Source of the DNA: DAHVFK01 sp963755395
GTDB lineage: Bacteria; Pseudomonadota; Gammaproteobacteria; Burkholderiales; SG8-39
Direction of reading: 5' to 3'
DNA: 64,000 nt
Assembly (NCBI GenBank): GCA_963755395.1
Contig: CAVWJJ010000002.1
Location: forward strand, 248,001-312,000
Shown: positions 33,721 to 41,775 of the stretch, in pieces
Position numbering within the stretch: the first letter of the stretch is position 1
How the letters are laid out: every line of letters begins with the position of its first letter
Program-made: the position numbers and the translations under genes
The notes under the pieces: model-generated
What the model was told of the DNA's origin: nothing
What the model saw: only the letters and a program-made list of their open reading frames with translations
The model's database searches: none

Positions 33721-35043
33721 TTGGCCACCGCCCTCCCAAACGCCGGAAAGACCGGGCGCTACGGCGACCTGAAGCGACGCCTGTTCTTCCTTCTGGGTGC
33801 GCTCGTCGTGTTCCGCATCGGGGCCCACATCCCTGTGCCGGGGATAGATCCCGGGGTGCTGGCCGAGCTGTTCCGCGGTCAGCAGGGCGGAATACTGGGA
33901 ATGTTCAACATGTTTTCCGGTGGGGCGCTGCGCCGCTTCACCATCTTTGCGCTCGGGATCATGCCGTATATCTCGGCGTCGATCATTATGCAGTTGATGA
34001 GCTCGGTCTCGCCGCAACTGGAGGCGCTGCGCAAAGAAGGCGAATCTGGGCGGCGCAAGATCACCCAATACACGCGCTACGGCACCGTCTTTCTCGCCCT
34101 GTTCCAGGCGACGGGGATCTCGATCGCGCTCGAGTCACAGCCCGGCCTGGTGCTGGATCCGGGGCTGATGTTCCGCGTAACTGCCGTCACTACTCTTGTG
34201 ACCGGCACCATGTTCCTGATGTGGCTCGGTGAGCAGATCACGGAACGCGGGCTCGGCAACGGCATTTCGATCATCATCTTTGCCGGCATCGCCGCCGGCC
34301 TGCCAAACGCAGTGGCCGGAACGCTGGAGCTGGTGCGCACCGGAGCCATGCACCCGCTGACCGCTTTGTTGATAGCCGTGGCAGTGGTGGTGGTGACCGC
34401 GTTCGTCTGCTTCGTCGAGCGAGGCCAGCGCAAGATCCTGGTCAACTATGCCAAGCGGCAGGTCGGTAACCGCGTATACGGCGGGCAGAGCTCGCATCTC
34501 CCGTTCAAGCTCAACATGTCGGGCGTGATTCCACCGATCTTCGCCAGCTCGCTGATCCTGTTTCCCGCGACCCTGCTCGGCTGGTTCGGCTCGCAGGAAG
34601 GGATGCTCTGGTTGCGCGACATCGCCGGGACGCTCACCCCGGGGCAGCCGATCTACGTCATGCTGTACGCAGCCCTTATCATCTTCTTCTGCTTCTTCTA
34701 CACCGCGCTGCAATACAGCCCGAAGGAAACCGCCGACAACCTCAAGAAGTCGGGCGCCTTCGTGCCGGGCATTCGGCCCGGCGACCAGACAGCACGCTAT
34801 CTCGAGCGGATCCTGACCCGCCTCACTCTGGTCGGCGCGCTCTATGTGACGCTGGTATGCCTGCTGCCCGAATTCCTGATTCTGAAGTGGAACGTGCCGT
34901 TCTACTTCGGCGGGACGTCACTCCTGATCATTGTTGTCGTCACCATGGACTTCATGGCACAGGTGCAGGCCTACGTCATGTCACACCAGTACGAAAGCCT
35001 GCTGCGCAAGGCCAATTTCAAAGGTGGTCTGCCCGCGCGGTAG
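33721..35043 (+). CDS. secY: Protein translocase subunit SecY
   Basis: A 440-residue SecY with ten membrane segments, the protein-conducting pore of the Sec translocon. PVPGIDPGVL and GILGMFNMFSGGALRRFTIFALGIMPYISASIIMQL (plug and lateral-gate region) and PGDQTARYLERILTRLTLVGA are conserved. The start is TTG at 33721, since similarity begins directly at ATALPNAGK and no ATG is available. GAGGATAG upstream is a usable Shine-Dalgarno. Confidence 0.97.
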   Translation: MATALPNAGKTGRYGDLKRRLFFLLGALVVFRIGAHIPVPGIDPGVLAELFRGQQGGILGMFNMFSGGALRRFTIFALGIMPYISASIIMQLMSSVSPQLEALRKEGESGRRKITQYTRYGTVFLALFQATGISIALESQPGLVLDPGLMFRVTAVTTLVTGTMFLMWLGEQITERGLGNGISIIIFAGIAAGLPNAVAGTLELVRTGAMHPLTALLIAVAVVVVTAFVCFVERGQRKILVNYAKRQVGNRVYGGQSSHLPFKLNMSGVIPPIFASSLILFPATLLGWFGSQEGMLWLRDIAGTLTPGQPIYVMLYAALIIFFCFFYTALQYSPKETADNLKKSGAFVPGIRPGDQTARYLERILTRLTLVGALYVTLVCLLPEFLILKWNVPFYFGGTSLLIIVVVTMDFMAQVQAYVMSHQYESLLRKANFKGGLPAR

Positions 35044-35066
35044 ACACCGAGGCAAAGGAGCTGGGC

Positions 35067-35180
35067 ATGAAAGTAATGGCTTCAGTAAAGAAGATCTGCC
35101 GCAAGTGCAAGATCGTCCGTCGCAAGCGCGTGGTGCGGGTCATCTGTTCCGATCCGCGCCACAAGCAGCGTCAGGGGTGA
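35067..35180 (+). CDS. rpmJ: 50S ribosomal protein L36, zinc-binding form
   Basis: A 37-residue L36. MKVMASVKKICRKCKIVRRKR supplies C11 and C14; C27 and His32 complete the zinc site. AAAGGAG lies before ATG 35067. In many betaproteobacteria infA sits between secY and rpmJ; here the gap is only 23 bp and infA is absent. Confidence 0.96.
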   Translation: MKVMASVKKICRKCKIVRRKRVVRVICSDPRHKQRQG

Positions 35181-35189
35181 TTTAACGTC

Positions 35190-35218
35190 TTGAGCAGACA
35201 GGCATTTCAGGATAAAAT
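35190..35218 (+). promoter_or_regulatory. Promoter of the alpha operon (rpsM)
   Basis: TTGAGC (35190-35195), a 17-bp spacer and TAAAAT (35213-35218) lie in the 78-bp gap between rpmJ and rpsM. The start codon is 41 bp downstream. This matches the expected independent start of the alpha operon. Confidence 0.7.
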
Positions 35219-35258
35219 AATCGGCTTTTCGTTCGCGACGCACTTACGGGACTAGCAC

Positions 35259-35639
35259 ATGGCACGGATCGCGGGAATAAACATCCCCAACCATCAGCAC
35301 GCTGAAATCGCGCTGACGGCAATCTACGGCATTGGGCGCGCTCGCGCACAGGCGATCTGCGTCGCCTCCGGCGTTGAAGGGTCGCGCAAGATCAAGGATC
35401 TGACCGATTCGGAGCTCGACCGACTGCGTGACAACGTCATGCGTTTGTCGGTTGAGGGCGACCTGCGGCGCGAAGTCTCGATGAGCGTCAAGCGCCTTAT
35501 GGACCTTGGCTGCTATCGCGGGGTGCGTCATCGCAAGGGCCTGCCGGTTCGCGGGCAGCGCACGCGCACCAACGCCAGAACCCGCAAGGGGCCGCGTAAG
35601 ACGGCCATCAAGCTGACGGCCCAGGCCGGCAAGGTGTAA
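35259..35639 (+). CDS. rpsM: 30S ribosomal protein S13
   Basis: A 126-residue S13, contacting P-site tRNA and the 50S bridge. MARIAGINIPNHQHAEIALTAIYGIGRARA and the C-terminal RGQRTRTNARTRKGPRKTA are conserved. First gene of the alpha operon. Confidence 0.97.
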   Translation: MARIAGINIPNHQHAEIALTAIYGIGRARAQAICVASGVEGSRKIKDLTDSELDRLRDNVMRLSVEGDLRREVSMSVKRLMDLGCYRGVRHRKGLPVRGQRTRTNARTRKGPRKTAIKLTAQAGKV

Positions 35640-35658
35640 CGCAGGTTAAAGGACATTC

Positions 35659-36072
35659 ATGGCGACCAGAAATCCCACGCAACAGACGCAGCAAGCGGCG
35701 CGCGCCCGCAAAAAAGTCAAGAAGAATGTGGCCGAAGGAATCGCGCACGTGCACGCATCGTTCAATAACACCATCATGACAATCACCGACCGCCAAGGAA
35801 ACGCCCTTTCGTGGGCGACTTCAGGCAACGCGGGTTTCAAGGGTTCGCGCAAATCGACGCCTTTCGCCGCGCAGGTCGCCGCGGAACGCGCGGGACGGGC
35901 GGCGCAGGAGTGCGGAGTGAAGAACATCGAAGTGCGCATCAAGGGACCGGGGCCCGGCCGTGAATCCGCGGTGCGCGCACTGAATGCGATCGGGCTTAAG
36001 ATTTCCAGCATCGCTGACGTCACGCCCGTCCCGCACAACGGCTGCCGGCCGCCCAAGCGGCGCCGGGTCTGA
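35659..36072 (+). CDS. rpsK: 30S ribosomal protein S11
   Basis: A 137-residue S11 of the 30S platform. GIAHVHASFNNTIMTITDRQGNALSWATSG and the C-terminal DVTPVPHNGCRPPKRRRV are canonical. The N-terminal ~20 residues are a Gln/Ala/Lys-rich extension somewhat longer than in E. coli. Confidence 0.97.
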   Translation: MATRNPTQQTQQAARARKKVKKNVAEGIAHVHASFNNTIMTITDRQGNALSWATSGNAGFKGSRKSTPFAAQVAAERAGRAAQECGVKNIEVRIKGPGPGRESAVRALNAIGLKISSIADVTPVPHNGCRPPKRRRV

Positions 36073-36093
36073 GCCGACGGGAAAGGAGACGCC

Positions 36094-36723
36094 ATGGCAA
36101 GAAATCTCGACGCTAAGTGCCGCCAGTGCCGCCGCGAAGGGGAGAAGCTGTTTCTCAAGGGCGAGAAATGCTTTACCGACAAGTGCGCCGTGGAGCGCCG
36201 CAGCTATGCGCCGGGCCAGCACGGACAGAAGAGCGGCCAGCGCCTGTCGGACTACGGCAAGCAGCTGCGCGAAAAGCAGAAGATCCGCAAGATTTACGGC
36301 GTTCTTGAGCGCCAGTTCCGCAAGACCTACGCCGAGGCGTCGCGTTCTAAAGGCGTGACCGGCGAGCGACTGCTGCAACTGCTCGAGACACGCCTTGACA
36401 GCGTCGCGTACCGGATGGGATTCGGCGCATCGCGTACCGAGTCGCGCCAGTTGGTGCGCCACAACGGAATATCCGTGAACGGCAAGCGAGTGAACATTCC
36501 CTCGTACCAGGTCAGGCCTGGAGACGTCGTCGAAGTGACGGAAAAGGCAAAGGCACAGTTGCGCGTCAAGGCCGCCGTCGAGGCCGCAGAGAGTCGTGGC
36601 GTTCCGGACTGGATGGAAGTGGATGCGAAGGCACTCAAGGGAACTTTCAAGGCCTTGCCGACGCGGCCAGAATTGCCTTCTTCGATCAACGAAAGCCTCG
36701 TGATCGAACTCTATTCGAAGTAA
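36094..36723 (+). CDS. rpsD: 30S ribosomal protein S4, zinc-type N-terminus
   Basis: A 209-residue S4, a primary 16S binder and, in E. coli, the translational repressor of the alpha operon. The N-terminus carries CRQCRREGEKLFLKGEKCFTDKC, a four-cysteine set fitting a zinc-binding S4. Enterobacterial and many Burkholderia S4 proteins lack this set, so it is taxonomically informative. The S4 RNA-binding domain (LLQLLETRLDSVAYRMGFG) follows. Confidence 0.97.
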   Translation: MARNLDAKCRQCRREGEKLFLKGEKCFTDKCAVERRSYAPGQHGQKSGQRLSDYGKQLREKQKIRKIYGVLERQFRKTYAEASRSKGVTGERLLQLLETRLDSVAYRMGFGASRTESRQLVRHNGISVNGKRVNIPSYQVRPGDVVEVTEKAKAQLRVKAAVEAAESRGVPDWMEVDAKALKGTFKALPTRPELPSSINESLVIELYSK

Positions 36724-36792
36724 CGAGGTGACGCCGGGTCGAGCCGCGTCTTGTCCCCGCACCCCCTACACGATCAACCGCAGGACGAAAAA

Positions 36793-37776
36793 ATGTCGCA
36801 AACCGGATTTCTGAAGCCGCGCATCGTCGACGTGCAAAACCTGTCTCCCTACCACGCAAAAGTGACTATGGAGCCCTTCGAGCGCGGCTACGGCCATACG
36901 CTCGGCAATGCTCTGCGCCGTGTGCTGCTGTCATCGATGCCCGGCTACGCGCCGACCGAGGTGCAGATTGCCGGCGTGGTGCACGAGTACTCCACCTTGG
37001 ACGGCGTGCGCGAGGACATCGTCGATATATTGCTCAATCTCAAGGGCGTGGTGTTCCGCCTCCACAATCGGCAGGAAGCCATCCTTTCGCTGAAGAAGGA
37101 CGGTGAGGGTCAGGTCACCGCCGCCGATATCGAAGCTGCGCACGACGTGGAAATCGTCAATCCCGAGCATGTCATTGCGACGCTTGCCTCGGGCGGCAAG
37201 CTCGAGATGCAGATCAAGGTCGAGTCCGGGCGAGGCTATGTTCCGGGCAACATGCGCTATCTGCCGGAGGAGACCAAGGGGATCGGCCGGATCGTCCTCG
37301 ACGCCTCGTTCAGCCCGGTGCGCCGCGTTTCCTACGCCGTCGAGTCGGCGCGCGTAGAGCAGCGCACCGATCTGGACAAGCTGATCATGGACATCGAGAC
37401 TAATGGCGCGATTGAGCCGGAGGAGGCGATTCGCTATTCGGCGCGCATCCTGGTCGACCAGCTTTCAGTCTTCGCGCAGCTTGAGGGAACCTCGATGCCG
37501 GCCGAGCAACCGAAATCGCCGCAGGTCGACCCTATCCTGCTGCGCCCGGTCGACGACCTGGAACTCACGGTGCGCTCGGCCAACTGTCTCAAGGCTGAGA
37601 ACATCTACTACATCGGTGACCTGATTCAGCGTACCGAGACTGAGCTGCTCAAGACGCCAAACCTCGGTCGCAAGTCGTTGAACGAGATCAAGGAAGTTCT
37701 TGCCTCGCGCGGTCTCACGCTCGGCATGAAGCTCGAGAACTGGCCGCCAGCGGGACTTGAGCACCACCGCGTTTAG
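36793..37776 (+). CDS. rpoA: RNA polymerase alpha subunit
   Basis: A 327-residue alpha subunit. The N-terminal domain (EPFERGYGHTLGNALRRVLLSSMPG) dimerises and holds beta/beta-prime. A linker around residue 235-245 leads to the C-terminal domain (DLELTVRSANCLKAENIYYIGDLIQRTE), which binds UP elements and activators. ATG 36793 is chosen because MSQTGFLKPRIV starts the family similarity. The longer frame upstream lies in the rpsD-rpoA spacer. Confidence 0.97.
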   Translation: MSQTGFLKPRIVDVQNLSPYHAKVTMEPFERGYGHTLGNALRRVLLSSMPGYAPTEVQIAGVVHEYSTLDGVREDIVDILLNLKGVVFRLHNRQEAILSLKKDGEGQVTAADIEAAHDVEIVNPEHVIATLASGGKLEMQIKVESGRGYVPGNMRYLPEETKGIGRIVLDASFSPVRRVSYAVESARVEQRTDLDKLIMDIETNGAIEPEEAIRYSARILVDQLSVFAQLEGTSMPAEQPKSPQVDPILLRPVDDLELTVRSANCLKAENIYYIGDLIQRTETELLKTPNLGRKSLNEIKEVLASRGLTLGMKLENWPPAGLEHHRV

Positions 37777-37804
37777 CGCGCGCCGGAGATAAGGACAACA
37801 AGCC

Positions 37805-38206
37805 ATGCGTCACGGTCACGGACTCCGTAAGCTTAACCGCACGTCGAGCCACCGGCTCGCCATGCTGCGCAATATGGCGAATTCGCTTCTGCGCCACGAG
37901 ACGATCACGACCACGCTGCCCAAGGCGAAAGAGCTGCGGCGCGTCGTGGAACCGATGATCACGCTCGGCAAGAAGCCCTCGCTCGCCAACCGGCGCCTGG
38001 CGTTCAACCGCCTGCGCGACAGGGAGATCGTCGGTAAGCTGTTCGACGACCTGGGGCCGCGCTACGCCAAGCGCAATGGCGGCTATTTGCGCATCCTGAA
38101 GAGCGGATTTCGCAAGGGTGACAATGCGCCGCTCGCACTGGTGCTGCTGCTCGATCAGCCCGACAGGCCGGCCGAAGAGCGCAAGGAAGACAAGAAGGCC
38201 GCTTGA
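37805..38206 (+). CDS. rplQ: 50S ribosomal protein L17
   Basis: A 133-residue L17. MRHGHGLRKLNRTSSHRLAMLRNMANSLLRHE is the standard opening. Last gene of the alpha operon, followed at once by a strong terminator. Confidence 0.97.
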   Translation: MRHGHGLRKLNRTSSHRLAMLRNMANSLLRHETITTTLPKAKELRRVVEPMITLGKKPSLANRRLAFNRLRDREIVGKLFDDLGPRYAKRNGGYLRILKSGFRKGDNAPLALVLLLDQPDRPAEERKEDKKAA

Positions 38207-38229
38207 TCGCGTCCCACGTTCGTGCGAAG

Positions 38230-38260
38230 AAGGCCGGGCACCACCCGGCCTTTTTCATTT
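38230..38260 (+). terminator. Intrinsic terminator of the ribosomal cluster
   Basis: AAGGCCGGG-CACCA-CCCGGCCTT forms a 9-bp GC-rich stem (the GGCCGGG/CCCGGCC core lies at 38232-38250), directly followed by TTTTTCATTTT. It lies 24 bp after the rplQ stop and is the clearest rho-independent terminator in the window. Confidence 0.93.
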
Positions 38261-38270
38261 TGGATTGCGC

Positions 38271-39002
38271 GTGATTGTTCTGTTCACCGACTTCGGCACG
38301 TCCGATCCCTATCTGGGACAGGTCAAGGCCGCCTTGCAGTGCGTTGCGCCGCGCACGCCGGTAGTGGACGCGCTCAACGACGTTCCCGATTTTGCGGTCG
38401 AGCCTGCCGCACATCTGCTTGCCGCGCTTGCACCTCGCTACCCGGGCGGAAGCGTGTTCCTCGCGATAATCGACCCCGGCGTGGGCGGGCCGCGCGACGC
38501 CATCGTGGTGGAGGCCGACGAGCGCCGCTTCGTCGGTCCCGACAACGGACTGCTGTCGGTTCTCTGGCAGCGTGCGAAGCGGGGCCGCTGCCGGCGCATC
38601 GTGTGGCGCCCGGCGTCGCTCTCGAGCACCTTTCATGGCCGAGACCTGTTCGCCCCGGTATCGGCGGCGCTGGCGCGCGGGCGTGTGCCTGCCGGCTGGC
38701 TCGCGCCGCCGCGCCCCCCGCGCGTTCTGCTCGACGCGGCCGATCTGGCGCAGGTGATCTATGTCGACCACTACGGAAATGCAATGACCGGGCTGCGCGC
38801 CGCGTCCGTCGCGCCCGGTGCACGCTTGCGGGCGGGCGGGCGGGCGCTTGCGCGGGCTGAGACCTTTGGCACGGTGCCCCGAGGGGCCGTGTTCTGGTAC
38901 GAGAACAGCCTGGGCCTGCTGGAGATCGCCGCCAACCAGGCGAGTGCCGCGCGTAAACTTGGCTTGCGCGTCGGCAGCAGGGTCGCGCTATCTACGCGAT
39001 AA
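38271..39002 (+). CDS. SAM hydroxide adenosyltransferase family protein (DUF62)
   Basis: A 243-residue member of the DUF62 / SAM hydrolase-fluorinase superfamily. VLFTDFGTSDPYLGQVKA carries the Asp that binds the ribose. DPGVGGPRDAIVVEA and FVGPDNGLL are the other core motifs, and YVDHYGNAMTG is the C-terminal domain. Bacterial and archaeal members hydrolyse SAM to adenosine and methionine. The start is GTG 38271, only 10 bp after the terminator U tract, so it either has a promoter inside the terminator region or depends on read-through. The 3' end overlaps the glycerate kinase end by 11 bp. Confidence 0.85.
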   Translation: MIVLFTDFGTSDPYLGQVKAALQCVAPRTPVVDALNDVPDFAVEPAAHLLAALAPRYPGGSVFLAIIDPGVGGPRDAIVVEADERRFVGPDNGLLSVLWQRAKRGRCRRIVWRPASLSSTFHGRDLFAPVSAALARGRVPAGWLAPPRPPRVLLDAADLAQVIYVDHYGNAMTGLRAASVAPGARLRAGGRALARAETFGTVPRGAVFWYENSLGLLEIAANQASAARKLGLRVGSRVALSTR

Positions 39003-40260
39003 CGATGGCCCGGTAGTCGTTCACGTTCGTCAGGGTCGGACCCGTAATCACCAGGTCGCCGAGCGCGGCGAAGAACCCGTAGCTGTCGTTCGCGGCGAGA
39101 CATTTGCGCGCATCGATCCCTGCCGCGCGAGCTCTGGCCAGCGTATCGGGGGTGAGCTGCGCACCCGCGTTGTCCTCGGAGCCGTCGATGCCGTCGGTGT
39201 CGGCGGCGATCGCGTGAATGCTCTCCACGCCCTCCAGCTCGATCGAGAGCGCGAGCAGAAACTCGCTGCAGCGGCCACCGCGTCCGGCGTCGCCGCGCAG
39301 TGTGACCGTGCACTCGCCGCCGGAAATGAGCGCTACCGGCGGAACGAACGGCGAGCGGTAGCGCCGCACCTCGCGCACCAGCGCCGCGAGCACTTTCGCC
39401 GCCTCGGACGCCTCGCCGGTGAGCGTGTCGCCCAGAATCGCCGGCGCGATGCCCGCGGCGCGAAACGTCTCGGCTGCGGCCTCAAGCGAGCGGTGCGCGG
39501 TGGCGACGACCCGGTTTTCCACCCGCGCAAAGGCGGCGTCGCCCGGCTTCGGCGTCTCTGCGACCCGGCCGGCGGCACCGCTCTCGAGCCGCGCCCGCAC
39601 CGCCGGCGGCGGCGTGATGCCGTACTTCGCCAGCACCCCGAGCGCGTCGCGGAACGTGGTCGGATCGGGCGCGCAAGGTCCGGAGGCGATGTGGGTCGGG
39701 TCGTCGCCGGTCACGTCCGAGATGACGAGCGCGAGTACCGGCGCCTTGCATGCCGCGGCGAGGCGCCCGCCCTGGATCGCGGACAGGTGCTTGCGCACGG
39801 TATTGATCTCTTGGATCGCGGCCCCGCAGCGTAGCAGCTGGCTGGTCACCGACTTCAGATCGGCCATCGCGACGCCTGCAGCGGGCAGCGACAGCAGGCT
39901 CGACCCGCCGCCAGAGAGCAGTGCGAGCAGGAGGTCGTCCGGCGAGAGCCCGCCAACCAGGCTAAGAATCTCGCGCGCCCCGGCTTCGCCAGCCTCGTCC
40001 GGGACGGGGTGCCCTGCCTCGACGACCCGGATGCGGGAGGTCGGAAGCGCGTGGCGATAGCGGGTGATCGCCAGCCCTTCGAGCGGTGCGCTCGCGGGCC
40101 AACTTCTTTCGACTGCCGCCGCCATGGACGCCGCGGCCTTGCCCGCAGCGGCGACCAGCGTTCGCCCGCGCGGTGGGCGCGGAAGCTGAGGCCCGAGGAT
40201 CCGGAGCGGGTCAGCCGCCGCGACCGCGGCGCGAAAACTGTCCTCTAGCAGCCTGCGCAT
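38992..40260 (-). CDS. Glycerate 2-kinase, MOFRL family
   Basis: A 422-residue type-2 glycerate kinase (GckA/TtuD-like) that phosphorylates D-glycerate with ATP to 2-phosphoglycerate. The N-terminal half has AAGKAAASMAAAVE and LLSGGGSSLLSLPAAGV. The C-terminal MOFRL domain has AADTDGIDGSEDNAGA. The ATG at 40260 is selected because the 38 residues encoded upstream are arginine-rich and not family-like. It is the last gene of the minus-strand operon led by iorB, 19 bp after the transglutaminase-like gene. In this context it could collect glycerate from hydroxy-acid breakdown. Confidence 0.88.
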   Translation of the reverse strand: MRRLLEDSFRAAVAAADPLRILGPQLPRPPRGRTLVAAAGKAAASMAAAVERSWPASAPLEGLAITRYRHALPTSRIRVVEAGHPVPDEAGEAGAREILSLVGGLSPDDLLLALLSGGGSSLLSLPAAGVAMADLKSVTSQLLRCGAAIQEINTVRKHLSAIQGGRLAAACKAPVLALVISDVTGDDPTHIASGPCAPDPTTFRDALGVLAKYGITPPPAVRARLESGAAGRVAETPKPGDAAFARVENRVVATAHRSLEAAAETFRAAGIAPAILGDTLTGEASEAAKVLAALVREVRRYRSPFVPPVALISGGECTVTLRGDAGRGGRCSEFLLALSIELEGVESIHAIAADTDGIDGSEDNAGAQLTPDTLARARAAGIDARKCLAANDSYGFFAALGDLVITGPTLTNVNDYRAIVIA

Positions 40261-40279
40261 GCAGGGGTGGCGGTGACGC

Positions 40280-40927
40280 TCAGCCGAAGCTCTCTCGCGC
40301 CGCATGCCGGCCGAGGCCGTACAACCGGGGATAGAACTCGCGGAAAGCCTGCTGGATCTGGGCCGCCGGCACATCTACGAAGCTGCCGCGATCACGTACG
40401 TATTCCATGTGCCGCCGCGCATTCTGGTCGTAGGGATGAAAGATCGAGTCGCTGCGACCGTCGAACTCAAGCGGCTTGACGCGGAACTTGGTGCACAGCG
40501 CGAGGTTGAACGCGGGCGTGGCCTTGACCCACCTGCCCTCGAGCAGGAACTCCGTGTAGCCATGGTAGATGAACAGGTCGCTGCCGATATATTCCAGCAG
40601 GCGGGGCGTGGAGAGATGGTTCTTAACGTCTGCGAAACCCACCCGGGCCGGAATGCCCTCGGCGCGGGCGCAGGCCGCGAGCAGCGCCGCCTTGCCGACA
40701 CAGAACCCCTCTCCGGCCTCGAGGCAGCTGCTGGCGCGGTAAGCAGAGTCGACGGTGAAGTCGAGAAAGGGGTTGTAACGGATACCGTCGCGCACGGCGT
40801 AGTAGAGAGAAACCGCGCGCGCGATCGCGGTGGCGCCGCGCGCGGCGTCGCGCGCGAACGCGGCGACCGCGGAGTGGTCGCTATCGATGTAGACGCCCGG
40901 CAGAAGGCAGGATTCGGCCGCGCCCAT
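40280..40927 (-). CDS. Transglutaminase-like cysteine-peptidase-fold protein
   Basis: A 215-residue protein of the bacterial transglutaminase-like superfamily. The Cys sits in EAGEGFCVGKAALLAA and the His region is YHGYTEFLLEGRWVKATPAFN. Typical members have an Asp in the W-V-x-x-D-P-T segment; here it is Thr, so the usual triad is incomplete. The C-terminal part (RRHMEYVRDRGSFVDVP) belongs to a commonly seen conserved subfamily. Start and upstream stop share one base (TGATG). Function unknown; possibly an amide- or peptide-bond-acting enzyme. Confidence 0.72.
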   Translation of the reverse strand: MGAAESCLLPGVYIDSDHSAVAAFARDAARGATAIARAVSLYYAVRDGIRYNPFLDFTVDSAYRASSCLEAGEGFCVGKAALLAACARAEGIPARVGFADVKNHLSTPRLLEYIGSDLFIYHGYTEFLLEGRWVKATPAFNLALCTKFRVKPLEFDGRSDSIFHPYDQNARRHMEYVRDRGSFVDVPAAQIQQAFREFYPRLYGLGRHAARESFG

Positions 40928-41775
40928 CAGCGGTCGAGCTTCATCATTCGCTTGGCACCCGCGAACAGCGCGCTCGCGGGATTGGCGAGCTCGTCGATCA
41001 CCGAGAAGTGATTGTGCCCCGGCATCGCGATGTCGCCCGAGACGGCGGACTTCCAACGCTGCGCGAGAAGCGTGTTCTGGCGCTTGAATTCGGAGCTCTC
41101 GGCGCCGCCGACGCAGGTGTAGACCGGTGCGCGCGTCGCGGGCGGCAGGAATGCGGGCGAGACCTTGAGCGCCAAGGCTTCGTCGAGGCGCAGGTCGGTA
41201 TTAACGAAATCGACCTGCGCCAGAGCGCGCAAGTCGTAGATTCCGCTCACCGCAAGCCCGCCCTTGAAAAGGTCCTTGGGCAGCTGTGCGTCGTAGACCG
41301 GCCACAGGGCCGCCATCATCATCGCGGTGAGGTGCGCACCGGCCGAATGGCCACTGACGAACAGCCGGTCTTCGTCCATGCCGTATTCCTCGGCGTGGCG
41401 GTACAACCAGGCGGAGGCGCGCAGCATCTGGCGCACGATCTCCTCTACCGTGACCTGCGGACAAAGGTCGTAGTTCACCACCACCAGCGATACCCCGGCG
41501 TCGACCCAGGCGGGCGCGAGATAGGCGAAGTCGCGCTTGTCGAGCGAGCGCCAGTAGCCGCCGTGGATGAACATCAGCACCGAGCCGTCGCCCTTTCTGG
41601 CAGGGAAGATATCGAGCTTCTCGCCGGGAGCCGCGCCGTAGTCACGGTCCAGGTAGCAGGTCATGGTGGCACGCGCCCGCGCCGAGCCTTCGGCCCAGCG
41701 CGCAAAGTACTGCGGGTGGTCGGGGACCAGCGCGCGGTTGTTGTATTCCCGACTGAGGAAATCCTGGTCGCTCAT
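40927..41775 (-). CDS. Alpha/beta hydrolase, esterase/kynurenine-formamidase-like
   Basis: A 282-residue serine hydrolase with the HGGYWRS oxyanion motif near residue 75 and nucleophile Ser in SGHSAGAHL. The Asp is probably in the ...CVGGAESSEF region and the His in GHNHFSV near the C-terminus. HGGYW-type enzymes include kynurenine formamidases and arylesterases. It overlaps the gentisate dioxygenase stop by ATGA, so the two are coupled. A role on an aromatic ester or amide feeding gentisate is inferred only from position. Confidence 0.82.
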   Translation of the reverse strand: MSDQDFLSREYNNRALVPDHPQYFARWAEGSARARATMTCYLDRDYGAAPGEKLDIFPARKGDGSVLMFIHGGYWRSLDKRDFAYLAPAWVDAGVSLVVVNYDLCPQVTVEEIVRQMLRASAWLYRHAEEYGMDEDRLFVSGHSAGAHLTAMMMAALWPVYDAQLPKDLFKGGLAVSGIYDLRALAQVDFVNTDLRLDEALALKVSPAFLPPATRAPVYTCVGGAESSEFKRQNTLLAQRWKSAVSGDIAMPGHNHFSVIDELANPASALFAGAKRMMKLDR

